Source: Euwallacea fornicatus
Lineage: Eukaryota; Arthropoda; Insecta; Coleoptera; Curculionidae
Assembly (NCBI RefSeq): GCF_040115645.1
Contig: NC_089544.1
Span: 1,984,001 to 2,048,000, forward strand
Length of the DNA: 64,000 nucleotides
Direction of reading: 5' to 3'
A program made the translations under genes and the position numbers. Under the pieces are notes generated by a model. It was given only the letters and a program-made list of their open reading frames with translations. It was not told the DNA's origin and did no database searches. Positions within the stretch are counted from its first letter, which is position 1. Every line of letters begins with the position of its first letter. This document shows, one piece after another, positions 37,155-49,264 of the stretch.

Positions 37155-37424
37155 TCACTGCGGGAAAATATCAAGTGTTTTAGTCAGCGAAAATGCCAAT
37201 TCATCACTGTAGGTTTCATCAAAATGATACATCGGCATTAAATATTCCTTTTTTTTGTTAGACGTGTCTGTTCCGTAGACGCTCCCTAAATGTTCCGTAA
37301 ATGTTACGTAAACGTCCGTAAGTCCGTTTAGTAAGTTTTCCGTTACCGGTTCGAAAGCGTTCTGTAAATTATTGTCTAGGAATAATGTTAAATTAAATCT
37401 ATCGGTCAAGGAAAGGAATGCGGT
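37155..37424 (-). pseudogene. Unrecognised exon-like open frame
   Basis: An open frame follows a possible acceptor (GCGTCGCAG) and reads FLSLTDRFNLTLFLDNNLQ ... KKEYLMPMYHFDETYSDELA ... DIFPQ stop. Composition and helix-like periodicity look protein-coding. The LMPMYHFD...DELAF stretch faintly recalls an extracellular-loop segment of insect odorant receptors. No flanking exons were found. It may be a gene fragment or chance. Confidence 0.18.
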
Positions 37425-38487
37425 AAACCTGCGACGCTGTATTTAAAACAAACATAAATGAACTCTAATCATTAGCTTAACCCGCGTCTGCATATTTCAC
37501 AACGATTGTAACGTATTTTTCCGATTGTCCCCAAACCGAATGAAACCAAAAGATTTCCTCCAGTCGTAGCGGCATTTTCCGATTATATCGGAACTTTTTC
37601 CAATGAGTGGAACGTGCACGTATGTTTTGTCCTTCTGCGGTCCTTTGTTGTGTTTTTTATTTTAAAACTGCGGAATTCGAACGTTTGTTAGCACTAAATT
37701 ATATATGTAGCTACGAAACTTAAAGCGATTGTCAGGAATTCGGTAAGCAAGAGGTTGAGAAATTCTCATCAAATTCTTCTAATTATGCCTTAGGTACTCA
37801 GGTTTACAAAGGCACAAGCTTTAGGAGAATTTAACGGGAATTTCTAGTTAAAAGATGTCCATTTTTAAAAGAGTTGGTATTAAAGCAACGCGAGCGTGTT
37901 GGAGATCGGCAAAACGTCCCCTTCGTTCGAGGAGGTGTGTCCATTAATTTTTATCATATCCATTAAATTTAAATATAGGATATAGTGGAACAGAAAGAGT
38001 AGGTGATTCTAATGCAAAACAAAACGCCATGGGGCAATTCAAATAAATGTAATTTTTTTCTGTACGGGAGAATGGGGCTAAGATTAGTAACTCAAACTGA
38101 CAGTTGAACGGATAGACGAAAGATGGCGTCATTACCTGTGTAGAGTTTTCTTCATTGCCGACACTTACAGATAAAATTTTAACTTTCCGCGTCGCCATTT
38201 GCAAAAACCGCGAGCTGATTTTTGTTAATCAAATAGTCCTTATAATACTTTGATAGTATTAATCATTTTACTTCGTGCCCGATCTGTGTTACAATTTGAA
38301 TAAGATAATTCAAAAGTAAGATAGGGTGATGAACACGATTATCATACAGTAGAATTCGGCTATGATGACCTTTCAAGGCACCTTGCCTGCCGTTCATTAT
38401 AGCCCGGGGAAAAAATCTTGTTGATTCAAAATTTCCATTTCGGCCAAATGTCAAATTATACAATTTTTTATTGTAGTTAATAGGTAT

Positions 38488-40315
38488 ACAGTGCGGTAAC
38501 TTTAACTGGAATAAATTCGGTATCTATATGGCATTTGATTTTTAGCAAAATTGCTTAAAGACGTCAATTTTAATTTTATCCGATACACTTTTTGGTAGTA
38601 TTCTGATACTGCCAGTATCAACCCCTCCGTTAGGATCAGAGTTGCCCTTAAAGTTTAAATGGAAAAGGGGTTCAAGTGATACATGTTTTGTAGATCTTTT
38701 CAACCTGACTTTACCTGACATATTACTTTTCATCGTAGAGCAAAATAATACTAAAAATAAATAAAATCATTGTAAACAATCAAATTATTATTTCCTTTAA
38801 CTGGGGAACTGTTCCAAATACCGTTTATTGCTTGGAAGAGCCCTAACCGATGATAAAAAGTATATCTTACATTTACTAAAGTAATTGAAGTGAATTGCCT
38901 AATGTCGTGACTTAGACGTTCGTTAACTTCGTCCATATCATGTGGTTTCGTATTGTAAACCTTCGATTGCAGGTATCCCAACCAAAAGAAATCGAGAGAA
39001 GTGAGATCGGGAGATCTCGGCGGCCATTGCATTGAACCTCTTCTTCCTATCCGTCGGTTTGGAAAAGTTTCATCTCGATATAAGCGAACATTCCGAGCAA
39101 AATGTGGTGGTGGTCCAACTTGGCGTAACCAAATTCGTTCGTCCGGGATGTCCGGATTTACTCCGAGAGGAAACAAATTGGGTAATGTAGGAACTAGTTC
39201 GTCTTCAAGAAATTCTTAATATCGTTGGCCATTTAAATTTCCATCGAAAGATATTAGTCCTAATATTCGATTCTATATGATACCTGCCCAGACATGTGTT
39301 TTTGAAGGGTACTACGCATGACCTTCTCTCATCCAACGAGGATTCACCGCAGATCAATATCGACGATTTTGGTTATTGACACGCCCATTCGATGTAAAAG
39401 TTGCCCCATCAATAAACAAAATCTATTCCATAGATATTTCTAATTGCTGAACAGCATTCATGAACGTTTCGCAAAATCAAGCTCGTCGATCTCCATCATC
39501 CTCAAGCAATTCTTGATGTACATATTTACATTTTATAAGGTCAAAAATTTACATTTTTTAATATTTTCAAAGCGGATGTATTACTGATTAAATTTTCACG
39601 AGCAATCTACCGGGCTGGTGTAATCGGGTTTCCTTCTAATGCCAAAAGTACGTTAACTTTTGTATCGTTATCGATTTTTTACAGTCTGTTCTTTGGGGTA
39701 CTTCTCACATGACTATGATCTCTAAGTTTTTTTCCTATTTTACTTATGGTCCCTTGGATAATCGATGGCAAATCAGGATGCTTTTGTCAAAAGTTAACAG
39801 CCTCGTTTTGTGTCCGGACTCTGTCGCCGTATCCAATCATTTTTAAAGTTTCGATTTTGCAAAACTCAGTTAATTATGGAATTAGTCGCAATTTTACAAT
39901 TCACCTGAAGTACTTCTTTTTAGAATTAAACGAAATGAACTAAATTTTGCGTCGAATGAATACTCAGATTATTGTTTATTTCAGAGATATTTCGTAAAAA
40001 AAACTACAAGTAAATAAACAACGCGAAAACAATTTATGTTTACTGTTATTTTGGTCTGTGATGAAAAGTAACTTATCAGATAAAGTCAAGTTGAAAAGAT
40101 CTTTAAAATGATGTATCACTTGAGCCCCTTTTCCATTAAAACTTTTAAGAGTAACTCTCATCTGAGCGAAGGGGTTGACATTTGTACCAACAGGATACTA
40201 TCAAAAAGTGGTTCTGGTAAAATAAAAATTGGCGCGTTTAAGCATTTTTGCCAAAAATTAAATGCCATGTAGACGCCGAATTTATCCCAGTTAAAGATAC
40301 CACACGGTATATTAA
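38488..40315 (-). mobile_element. Mariner-type element with about 280-bp terminal inverted repeats
   Basis: The left end TACAGTGCGGTAACTTTAACTGG and the right end (other strand) TATACCGTGTGGTATCTTTAACTGG start inverted repeats that stay alignable for about 280 bases (38488-38760 against 40315-40041). They share ATAAATTCGG, ATGGCATTT, GGAAAAGGGG and AGATCTTTTCAAC. The interior encodes a decayed transposase on the minus strand. It sits inside the Tigger-like element. Confidence 0.85.
38790..39900 (-). pseudogene. Mariner-type transposase pseudogene
   Basis: Nearly full length but interrupted by several stops and frame shifts. In order on the minus strand: an HTH region with IETLKMIGYGDRVRTQNEAV and HPDLPSIIQGTISKIGKK; ILFIDGATFTSNGRVNN with the first catalytic Asp; NPRWMREGH; GLISFDGNLNGQRY; then IWLRQVGPPPHFARNVRLYR, where the second catalytic Asp of the usual QDGAPPH is Val; and GRRGSMQWPPRSPDLTSLDF with the third Asp intact. 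It belongs to the IS630/Tc1/mariner superfamily. It cannot encode an active enzyme. Confidence 0.9.
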
Positions 40316-40751
40316 ACAAGAAAAAAGAAACAATATCGGAAAAAAAAAAAAAAAAAATCTTAGGTAGAAAAGAAGTTCGTAATTTGCCTTTGCGGTTTTT
40401 CACTACCTCTTCAGTCAATTTGTTTTGCAAAAGATCTCTCTCGCAATTAAAAAGTTTTCGTTTTCTGAATAAGTTAATCTGCACATAACATGCTGCGGCC
40501 TTCAAAGCAAAAAGGGTCTCTTGAGCTGTGGTGATTGAAACTTCATCATGCCTGTCAACTTCTTCCTCATCACCCGAACCGTTTCGATATTGATCATTGG
40601 CAGTTATTCGAACAATGTCAATATCATTAGGAAATTGAGCAACTTCCACGTGTTCATCAATCATGTCATACTCATTTAAGTTAATTTCCTCAAAATCAGA
40701 AATGTGCTGGTTTTTGGCCCATTCGCTTAAATCAACCAGTAGCTCGCTCAC
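40158..40751 (-). pseudogene. Tigger-type transposase C-terminus fused to mariner TIR sequence
   Basis: A 197-codon frame. Residues 1 to about 140 resemble the C-terminal tail of CENP-B/Tigger/Jerky DDE transposases: EWAKNQHISDFEEINLNEYD, an acidic GSGDEEEVDRHDE, a helix with ALKAAACYVQ and a basic end (RKGKLRTSFLPK). The remaining residues (from about IPCGIFNWDKFG) are translated from the terminal repeat of the inserted mariner-type element. The frame is therefore a chimera created by transposition. A poly-A tract (40340-40357), read as poly-Phe, lies near the junction. Confidence 0.65.
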
Positions 40752-41024
40752 AGCAACATCTCCCGACTGTTCTTTACAACCGAGCTCAAAGCTCCAGAAA
40801 ATAATAAATATAGTAATGGAAGTAGAGATAGTAAAACGAGTTTTTTGCTTTTCCGGCCTGAACTCAGCAACATTACGAGCTGCGGCAAAATGGTCTATAG
40901 CGAAATTGTAGCTAAATGATCGGGCTATCTAACAGTTATTTTCGTTTTCTGATAGTTCGTCGAATTTGCTCATTGAGGTCGACAATATCTTGCTATACCA
41001 TCTTAGCCCCGCTCTCTCCAAATA

Positions 41025-42850
41025 TCGAGAAATGATTCTCCTTTCACGCTTTTTGATAGTGAGCGCAATTGGTATTAACCTCACGAGGAACGCCCCGATT
41101 AAACTTTTATTTCACTTTTCGCCCTCAATTTTAAGAAGCTGAACTGAAGTTTGACTCACGTCCAGGGACTTCAGGATGAGATTACCAAATTCGATTAATA
41201 ATAAATCCGCATCTACAGCAGAATTTGTCAATACCCACAGTTTACAAGTCACTGCAAAACTAATCTGCCAGGAATTTAACTAGACCAAACTAAACTCCTT
41301 GAAGTTCGCTCAAAGTTTGATTCGGGGAAGTTTTGATCTCAAGGCATCAAAAAGCTCCAATTTAGAGGATAATCAAGTTCTATTTGTATGCTGTAATTTT
41401 AGAATAGATTTGTATTGGCAAAATTTTCCCCAGTGTGGCTCACGGTGATATTGTTTTCGGAAGGGTTCTAGCAGTAATAATTATCGCAAAGTCGTAGCTG
41501 CACAATGGTCAGGAACTCCCGAAGAAATCATTACCGGCAGTGGTGATTACAGAAATTAGAGCGGAGCTTTTAACGGCGATTTATAAGTACGATGTACGAT
41601 GCAAAGCATTCGTTTAAATTTACTTAAAGCCTCAAATTGTGCCTGATTTTCTCGGTGAATTAACCTTTTCTTTAAGGATTTCAGAGGGTGATAATGGACG
41701 TTTGGAAAAGGCGTGAAATGGGCAACTCTTTTTGAGGCAAATCAAACTTTACTACCTCATAAATTTAATTTTAAATTTACCCCTTTTAAGCCCCAAAATA
41801 GAGGCAAAATCGTATTTTCACCTCTATTAACTTTTCTAAAGATTTTTAAATTAATTCCAAAGAAATCGAACTTAAGTTGTGTAGCCGTAGGAATTTTTCT
41901 TTGCCAAACCAGTTTTTCTTTCATTCCACCAGTTCTTTCACGAAACGTATGATGGTGAATAGGACCTAAAGCACCTTAACACCTCTCTTCGATACGTTTT
42001 GAAAAACATTTAATCACTCTCCATGGTGGTTGCATTAAGCAGCGTATAATCTGGTTCAACCTTTTCAGATTAATTACTTCTTTACGCCCTGGCTGAAGAT
42101 GCTTAATAAAGAAATCAGGCTCCTTTAACCGGTCTCGAAAGGAGGAAAATCGCCTCAGTATCATCAATCTCTCCCCCGTAAAATGGCTGTATGCAAAATA
42201 AACAACAGGTGGCAAGGGAAATTTTGAGGTATCACTTTAGTCTGCAAATAATTCGAAGCAGGCTGAAACGTTACTTTTTTGAGCAAATGAGTCCCTAGAA
42301 AGAGCTTTCTTGTTTGCTTTAAATTCATAATTTTACTTTAAGGAATTAAGTAGGGATTTCCTGACTATTCATTTTATATCTTTGTCACACTCGTACTTTT
42401 AGCTTTAATAAATCGTGAAACGATCACAAAAACTCTAATATTGTTTGACTGTTTCTTTCCTACCTATTCTATGTTAATGAGGAACGTAAATGACTTCGCT
42501 GTCCGCAACGGCGATTTGCGCGTGTAAAGTGATTGTTTATGCGGCTAGTACAATGAAGCCACTTTATTGTTATTAGCACACTGCTTTTCCACATACACCA
42601 ACCAACTTGGTTTTTGTTATTCGTGGTTTTAGGAACATTTTATTGCAGTCCACTCTGGGAATAAAGTTATTCTTAAACCCGGTCCAAAGGAAACCAGCCA
42701 GTCTTCGAATCTTTTCAGTGCCCATTTCGCAAGTTATTCCAATCACGTACTCCCAATGTGTTTATTGGGTTCTTTCCGGTTGCTTTACCCTGAACCAGTC
42801 CATACTTATCAATCTATGAGTATCACCAGTTGAAACGGAAACATACTGAT
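41025..42850. other. No gene recognised
   Basis: AT-rich DNA without recognisable exons or paired repeats. Confidence 0.4.
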
Positions 42851-42852
42851 TG

Positions 42853-43450
42853 TCCAAGCGGAAGAAGGACCGCATAAGGTTTAATCTGCCTCCGACAAAG
42901 ACCGACAAAGCGGGTTACGGAGCTAGTGGCTAATGTGGGCGGAGCCAGTCTAATGCTACCAGATCTCTCACCGTTTCGGGATTTACATTAGTATAAGTTC
43001 TAGTGATGGATTTATTGTTTCTTCTTTCAATTCTGGTTTTTGCTTTGGAATTTTAAAAATTTACCATAGTCGCCAATGCAGTCGAATCTATACTAATCTA
43101 AACATCGAAGCGGGGACGTCAGCTGGACGGGCCCGCCCATTAGGCGGAGTTAGTCCAGCGTTACTAGATTTCTCAACTTTATCAAAATTTTTACTACTAC
43201 AAATTCTAGTGATGTATTAATGGCTTTTTTGTCTTTTTTTTTTTTAATTTACAACACTGCTTTTTGTTCTGATATTTTAAAAAATGTCTATCGCTACAAA
43301 GGCGGCAAGATCGATACTAATCTAAACATCGAAGTGGAGACGTGGGGTAGATTGACTCCGCCTTCATTAACTGCCAACCTCGCAATCCATTTCGTTGGTC
43401 TCTGTCGAAGGCATACTAAACCTCATGCGGTCCTTCTTCCACTTGCGCTC
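42853..43450. mobile_element. Foldback element with an internal tandem duplication
   Basis: Inverted arms of about 100 bases: CAAGCGGAAGAAGGACCGCA at the left and, on the other strand, CAAGTGGAAGAAGGACCGCA at the right. The match extends through GGTTTAATCTGCCTCCGACA to GGGCGGAGCC. Between them are two direct copies of a unit of about 200 bases (about 42941-43130 and 43143-43355). Each has GGCGGAG(C/T)(C/T)AGT, ATTCTAGTGATG-like and ACTAATCTAAACATCGAAG. No coding capacity. Confidence 0.75.
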
Positions 43451-43469
43451 TCTCTATGCTTCCACTTGG

Positions 43470-46400
43470 ACTGGTAATACCTGCATAGTCTCTATCTATT
43501 TTCGGCCGGTCTTCTTTAGTGCTTAGCGATATTTGTATACAAAGTCCGACCATGTAATCCGGATGCACCGAGCAAAGTTTACTTCGGTTGTTGAACAAAA
43601 TTTGACCTACTAAAGTACATAAGTAGTTCTCTTTAGAGTTAGCTAGTGGTATCGTAAATAGAAGCGCTGTTTACAAGGAGTTTAGCCTGTAAAAGGCACG
43701 TACTTTGTCAAGCAATTTCCTACTTTAACACACGTTTGTAGTGCAGTATGAAATGAGGGATTTAAGTCTTTTTATCTGCGGTTGTTAACAGATTATTAAC
43801 ATGAAGAATCTACGCCCAAAACGCCTTTAGTCTATGGGGTGTCGTCCTATAGAGTGTCTCGTGTGGGACCGTTCGCAAGCCGGCAGAATTGATTGGATGA
43901 ATCAAAATGTGGAAGCCGAGGTGCTAACTGTGTTTTTGATCGAAATTTCGGTATTTTTATGTAAGATGCGAAGCAGAAATCGTGCGATGAAAATTCGAAG
44001 AATTTCGTATTCCTCTGCAAAGCTTTGTAAAAATGGATCATACTGGATGGCTGCATATAATTTGGAGCTTCAGTGCGTTGCCAAGCTTGTAGTATGACTT
44101 AAGTGATAAAGTTTTTGACTCTGACTCGTTAGCATCCTTTGGAAGATTATAGGAAACCTTTTGAGGTAAACAACCCGTATAAAATAGTAATGGGTGTTTT
44201 CAACGATCACCTGCCATTTAGTAGTCTCAATTAAATGGAAAATGTGCCTTGAATGCGTACCCTTCACGGTAATACATCGTTAGAAGCTCTGCTCTGCTTA
44301 ACTTGTATCAACATCTCAATTACTCCCTATCGCGCACTTTTCTCACCGTGTTTGTGCCCATTCGATCAAGAACCAGTTTAATTTTTGGATCTTCAATTCA
44401 ATAAAAGAAAAATTTAATGGAATTAGGACATGGAAGTGCATGGAAAAGCTTCTGATTGCATTGAATTATTTTTCCTATTCACGCTTTTTCCATTTACTAA
44501 TTTTAATTATTTTAAAATTCAATAGGGACATTTTGGAATTGATTTGGAACCAATTCTTCCTATTTCATAGAGGAATTTTGTGAGTACGCCACGTGTCACA
44601 AGCCAAGACGAATATCAGTGAATGAGTATTAGGAAATTACAGGCAATTTTTCACTGTCAATCTGGAAAACTTTTACGCATAAAGTTTTACGTGCCCAGCA
44701 GTTCCTATTATTAATTCCTTATTTTTCTTCGTCCAAATATAGCCATCTAATTTTAGCTGCGTTGCAAAATTCTATTGCATAGTTTTTTCAAAATAATGAT
44801 TCCCACCTTTATTACATTTTTGTGGTAATAAGCGTGAAAATTGCTGTTAAGCTTTAGGGCCGTCACAGTGCTGGTCCTATTTTAACGCTCCCTGAATTAC
44901 ACTTTCTGACAATGGGGATTTAACTACTCAATCAGGAGCTATTGAAACTGGGGTTAAATTTGGAATGCCCTTGAGGTGGGAAGCTCTTCAAATGCCCTAT
45001 CGGCACCATCAAAGCCACCACAAACCAATAATTCTAAATTGACAAGGGAAGGCATTCCTTCGTGGGGGATGATCGCGTTCATTACCCGCTTCTACGCTAT
45101 TATTAAACATCCCCTTTTTTGTTAATTGTAAATATTTCATCTTTTTCAATCAAAAACAACCAAGTCAACGTTCGCAAATCACACGATTAAATCAATAGCT
45201 ATGGCCACCCTGGGCGAAAGAGGGTGCCGTTTGCACCCTGGTTTACTGACGGAAATGTTTTGCTTGCGTAAATATACGTTCCTGCAGTGGACTAGAAAGT
45301 GACAAACTGAAGGATTCACTAGACGAACTTTAGATCTGAAGACAAAGACTGAGAAAAAGCCGACTTGAAGTAAATTATTTAACAAATAAAATTACTTCGT
45401 GTTTCAGAGTGAGGACGGATTGGAGTTTTCTAATATTTCACATTTCCTCTTTGATCGAGCTCATATGAATCATTCTTGATTCACTGAACCAAATTTCACT
45501 CAAAACGTTTTGGCCAATAAGACGCGTCATAATTCCGAAAAGTACCACCCTGTAGATTTTCACGATAATCTAGTATTATCTGATCGTGTAAGCCCTAGAG
45601 AGAAAGTTACGTCCAAAATTTGAGCTACATATCCCAAAAACTTTGGGAGCTATAACAGATAAATTGGAAAAAAATGTAAAACTTTAACACCCTGTACTTG
45701 CCTTACAAAGCATTTTTCGCGTATAATTTGTATAGCAAATTAATATTATTCTTATGCGTATAATACGTGGTCGAAATCCGGCGACAAAAAATCAGATACC
45801 CTGTATTAAAGCTTATTATTAAAAAATGAGTCAAGATCTCAGCACCACATCAGGGACGACTAAGACAGATGTTTCGCAGCTAGGGATGCAAGTGAACGTC
45901 CGGAGGGTACGTGGGAACACTGCTTATCTAAATTTAACGGTTATTACTGTTTAATTGGTCTCAGATGTTTTTTCGACAATTGGTTATCGTCTTAAGTGAA
46001 AAAGAGGTTTATAAGCGTTGATCTAGCAAATTTGCAGCAGTTAATATGGCATTTAATGCCTAAGAAGAAAAGGGTCACTTTACAACCTAGGGATTAAAAT
46101 TGTCACTTTACAGTCTGAATTTGTTGTCAAGAGTAACTTTTCGTATGTTACTCGGAATATAATCTGTTTATATGTCTAAGCACTAGGGAGCGCATACAAA
46201 ATGTTCTGAATTAGAGACCCAACTTAAGCGCACAGCTTACAAACCTCTTTGTCTAAAATTAACACTGCATACTGTAGAAGGTCCAAACTTGAATTATTAA
46301 TCCATCAAACACTCGAAAACCCTTGTTTAAGTTAATGTTAATTTAACCACAAGCAGGTCTTAATTATTCGATATAAAATTAATTTGTTATTACCATTTAA

Positions 46401-46970
46401 TGCTCGAATTTAATTAATAAATTCACGAAGGGATTTTCAAAAGCTGCTCCTCCTATAAAGAAAAGACAGAAACTTTAATCTGGGATTATCTTTAATATGG
46501 AAACGATTCTGAAGATACTTTAATTAAGAGATCTTTTCCCTACCTAAAACGATGATCTAATTTAAAACTGCATAAAATTTAATTAACTGAGTTAAATGGT
46601 GCTGGAAATTATAATCGCTATAACGATTTCGTCAGTCTTCGCAGTTTAATAATTTAATATTTACATCTTCATGTTATGGATGGGTTTAATTAAATGTGAG
46701 TCCTGTTAAGTAAATATTTACTCTTTAATTTGGAGTTTTCGAAAAAGTTGTTTCCAGCCAATTCACATAATCCTGAAGTCTCGGTCCGTCTTGTTGTGAT
46801 GGTATTCGTTGAGTAAACATTAGACGAAAGATATAGTTTTATTTAATATATCAACAAACGTTTCCATTTGTCAACAACATTGTTATTTATTTTTTTAATA
46901 ATTTTCATTTCAATTTTCTAATTTTTAACCCCGGCGCGCGCTGTCCGGACGCAAATGTCTCACAACCACG
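43470..46970. other. No gene recognised
   Basis: Scattered transposon-type ends occur near 45548 (CCACCCTGTAGATTTTCACG), 45690 (AACACCCTGTACTTGCC) and 45798 (ATACCCTGTATTAAAGC). Nothing coding can be supported. Confidence 0.4.
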
Positions 46971-46971
46971 G

Positions 46972-47149
46972 TACATCGGGTGTCCCACGATAGGGATTAC
47001 AGCAGTATCTCACTACCCTGTAGGAATATTAAAAAAGGTTCGATTTACAGCTGCAAGACAACTTTGCGTGATGCTATCAAAACCTTTTTTTAATTTCCTA
47101 CAGGGTTGTGAGACATTTGCCGCAAAACCCCGTCGTGGGACACCCTGTA
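46972..47149. mobile_element. Hairpin MITE, 178 bp with arms of about 75 bp
   Basis: The left arm TACATCGGGTGTCCCACGAT and the right arm (other strand) TACAGGGTGTCCCACGACGG continue through CTCAC(T/A)ACCCTGTAGGAA and TTAAAAAAGGTT. The loop is about 30 bases. Almost the whole element folds on itself. Confidence 0.87.
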
Positions 47150-47154
47150 CATGC

Positions 47155-49260
47155 AAGTTTTCCCCCACTAGATTTAACTAGATTTTCTGAAATTGCAATA
47201 AACTCTCCTAGTTCCACTATAAATTAAACCTACTTTCGATAAACTAACTAGAAGGTGAGTAACAAGTAGGTCTCCTCTTTTGAAAAGAAGGTCTATTAAA
47301 GGAATTAGAATCTGTGTTGCATGGAACCGAATTGTTTGCTATGCATCAATCATGGATGTCGATTTCTCGTTAGAAAGATTGGTTTATATTATAATGGAAA
47401 ACAATTCGAGTTCTTATCTTCGACTACATCACTTTAAGACCTTTTATTTTTGTGCTTCAAATTAGATTTATTAATACAGGGTAATCTATCGCGTTAAGGC
47501 ATGGCGTCTCTGGTCTGAATATAATGAGAAAAATATATAATTAGGATATCAATGGAACGGGGTGATACGGTCGAAGGAAGGAGGAAGAAAGGAAATTCCA
47601 AATGGAAAATAACCAAAAAAACATTTTAATGGCAATTTTGAATTAAAACTATTCCTCGCATAATTAAACTTCCTATCTCGCCAGAGTTTTGTTATGGTTT
47701 ATTCAGGTAAATAAATACCTGTTTAATTGCAGGAAAAGAATGGAGTTATTGTGAGGCGCTCCCGATAGTTAGCCTAGTGAAATTGTTAGCAGATATGAAA
47801 TTCTCATTGTGAAAGATCCTCTGGAATTTTATTTGAATGAATTTCAGTGGTTGGAATAGAGAGTGCGATTAGGAGAAATCAAGTGAAACACCCTCTGCAG
47901 GGCAGAAAGGCTGCGAATTCTAGGGACCGGTGTCGCCATGCAAACAGATTGACAAAACTTTTTTTTTTTAATATTAAATTTCACCATTTTTACATAAAAA
48001 GGGTATTTTGTTGAAAGTCGAATATCCAACAGTTTTCCGGAAAATTAAAATTTTCCACAATTTTGAGTCAAAAAACGGCGCTTTTCCCACGCATTCCAGA
48101 GATATCGCCGCTCGTTTTGAAAAATGTGAAAAGTAGGTGCCCCCCCCCCCCCCCCCTCTAAAAGAAAAGTCGAACTTTCCGAAATTTTGGTATATGCCAA
48201 TTTTGGGTTTAATATTAGTATAATTAGCGAAAATGGTTGTTCCCCTCTCCAATTTCGACTCATGGAATGTGGCGCGGAATGGAAAATTTCTATTTTCCGG
48301 ATATTAAAGAATATTTTAAATCCTTTCACACTGTGTTTTCCTTTTCGCCCAAAGTGATGATTGAGTTTAACAATCCGCTTTAAACAGGATCGATTTCAAT
48401 CTTTTTACAGATGTTCTTCTGACTAAGTCTCCCACCGAAAGTACGTCATTCAAGTCGCTAATTCCTTCGGATTTGAACAGACAAACGTCGGCAACATTAC
48501 GGATAATTTAATGTAGTGTTTTACTTTCACCCGCAGTTTTCACCCGCTCTATAATTTCCCTGAACCTGGTTTTTTTTCCATAGAGTTTAATCGAGCATTC
48601 TCACTTTTAAAGATTTTTCCTCCGATAACGCTGGAAATTTCATGGAAAAGGAAACACATTGAATCAAACTGAATCAACAAACCTTCAACGCTCAACAAAT
48701 CAGTACACGTAAACACAAAATGCGAGATTCGTTATCTGGAAATTTTCGCCAGTGGTTATAATAGAAGACGTGACGTTCCCTGTAATGGCAACTATAAAAA
48801 ATAAGTTATCGTTTCCTTTTAGATACATTTACCTTACGTGGAGTGCCGAATCCTCTAGACCGGCTTTCTGAAATGGAAAATTATGCTAAAGAAAATGAAA
48901 GCTAGTTGGAGAACTCGACACGTTCTCCTTTGAATCGGAGTTTTGCATTTTCTAGCTCTGCCGCGAATTAGCGAACGCAATTCAAATAGATATAGGACTA
49001 TCGAGAGCAGTGAACAGCAATAGGGGGGTTTCAGGAGTGACGATAAATTAATAGCAAAAACTGTAATTTCGATGATACGTCGATATTAAAAATAAATCTA
49101 AATCGACTATTGCTAGATTCTCGATCTAATTCCATGCGACACTTTTATCCAAGGAATATCAAGGAAACTCAATAATGAGCGTCGCGAAACTCAAATGCGC
49201 TCTGCGAGACTATTGAACCGAGATTATACAAAACGATTGATGATCATCTGAAAAATTCCT
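47155..49260. other. No gene recognised; poly-C tract at 48140-48156
   Basis: A run of 17 C residues is at 48140-48156. The surrounding 47.95-48.33 kb has TTTCCG/CGGAAA-rich sequence resembling the internal parts of other transposon fragments in this window. No exon recognised. Confidence 0.45.
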
Positions 49261-49264
49261 AACG

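Larger units (their letters stand above)
38062..41022 (-). mobile_element. Pogo/Tigger-like DNA transposon, split by a nested mariner-type element
   Basis: Outer terminal inverted repeats: GTACGGGAGAATGGGGCTAAGATTAG at the low-coordinate end and, on the other strand from the high end, TTTGGAGAGAGCGGGGCTAAGATGGT. On the minus strand it encodes the acidic C-terminal part of a CENP-B/Tigger-type transposase (40751 to about 40320). The DDE core and DNA-binding domain are missing: only about 270 bases lie between the 5' terminus and this fragment. The element at 38488-40315 is inserted within it. A deleted copy lies at 27960-28641. Confidence 0.75.
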
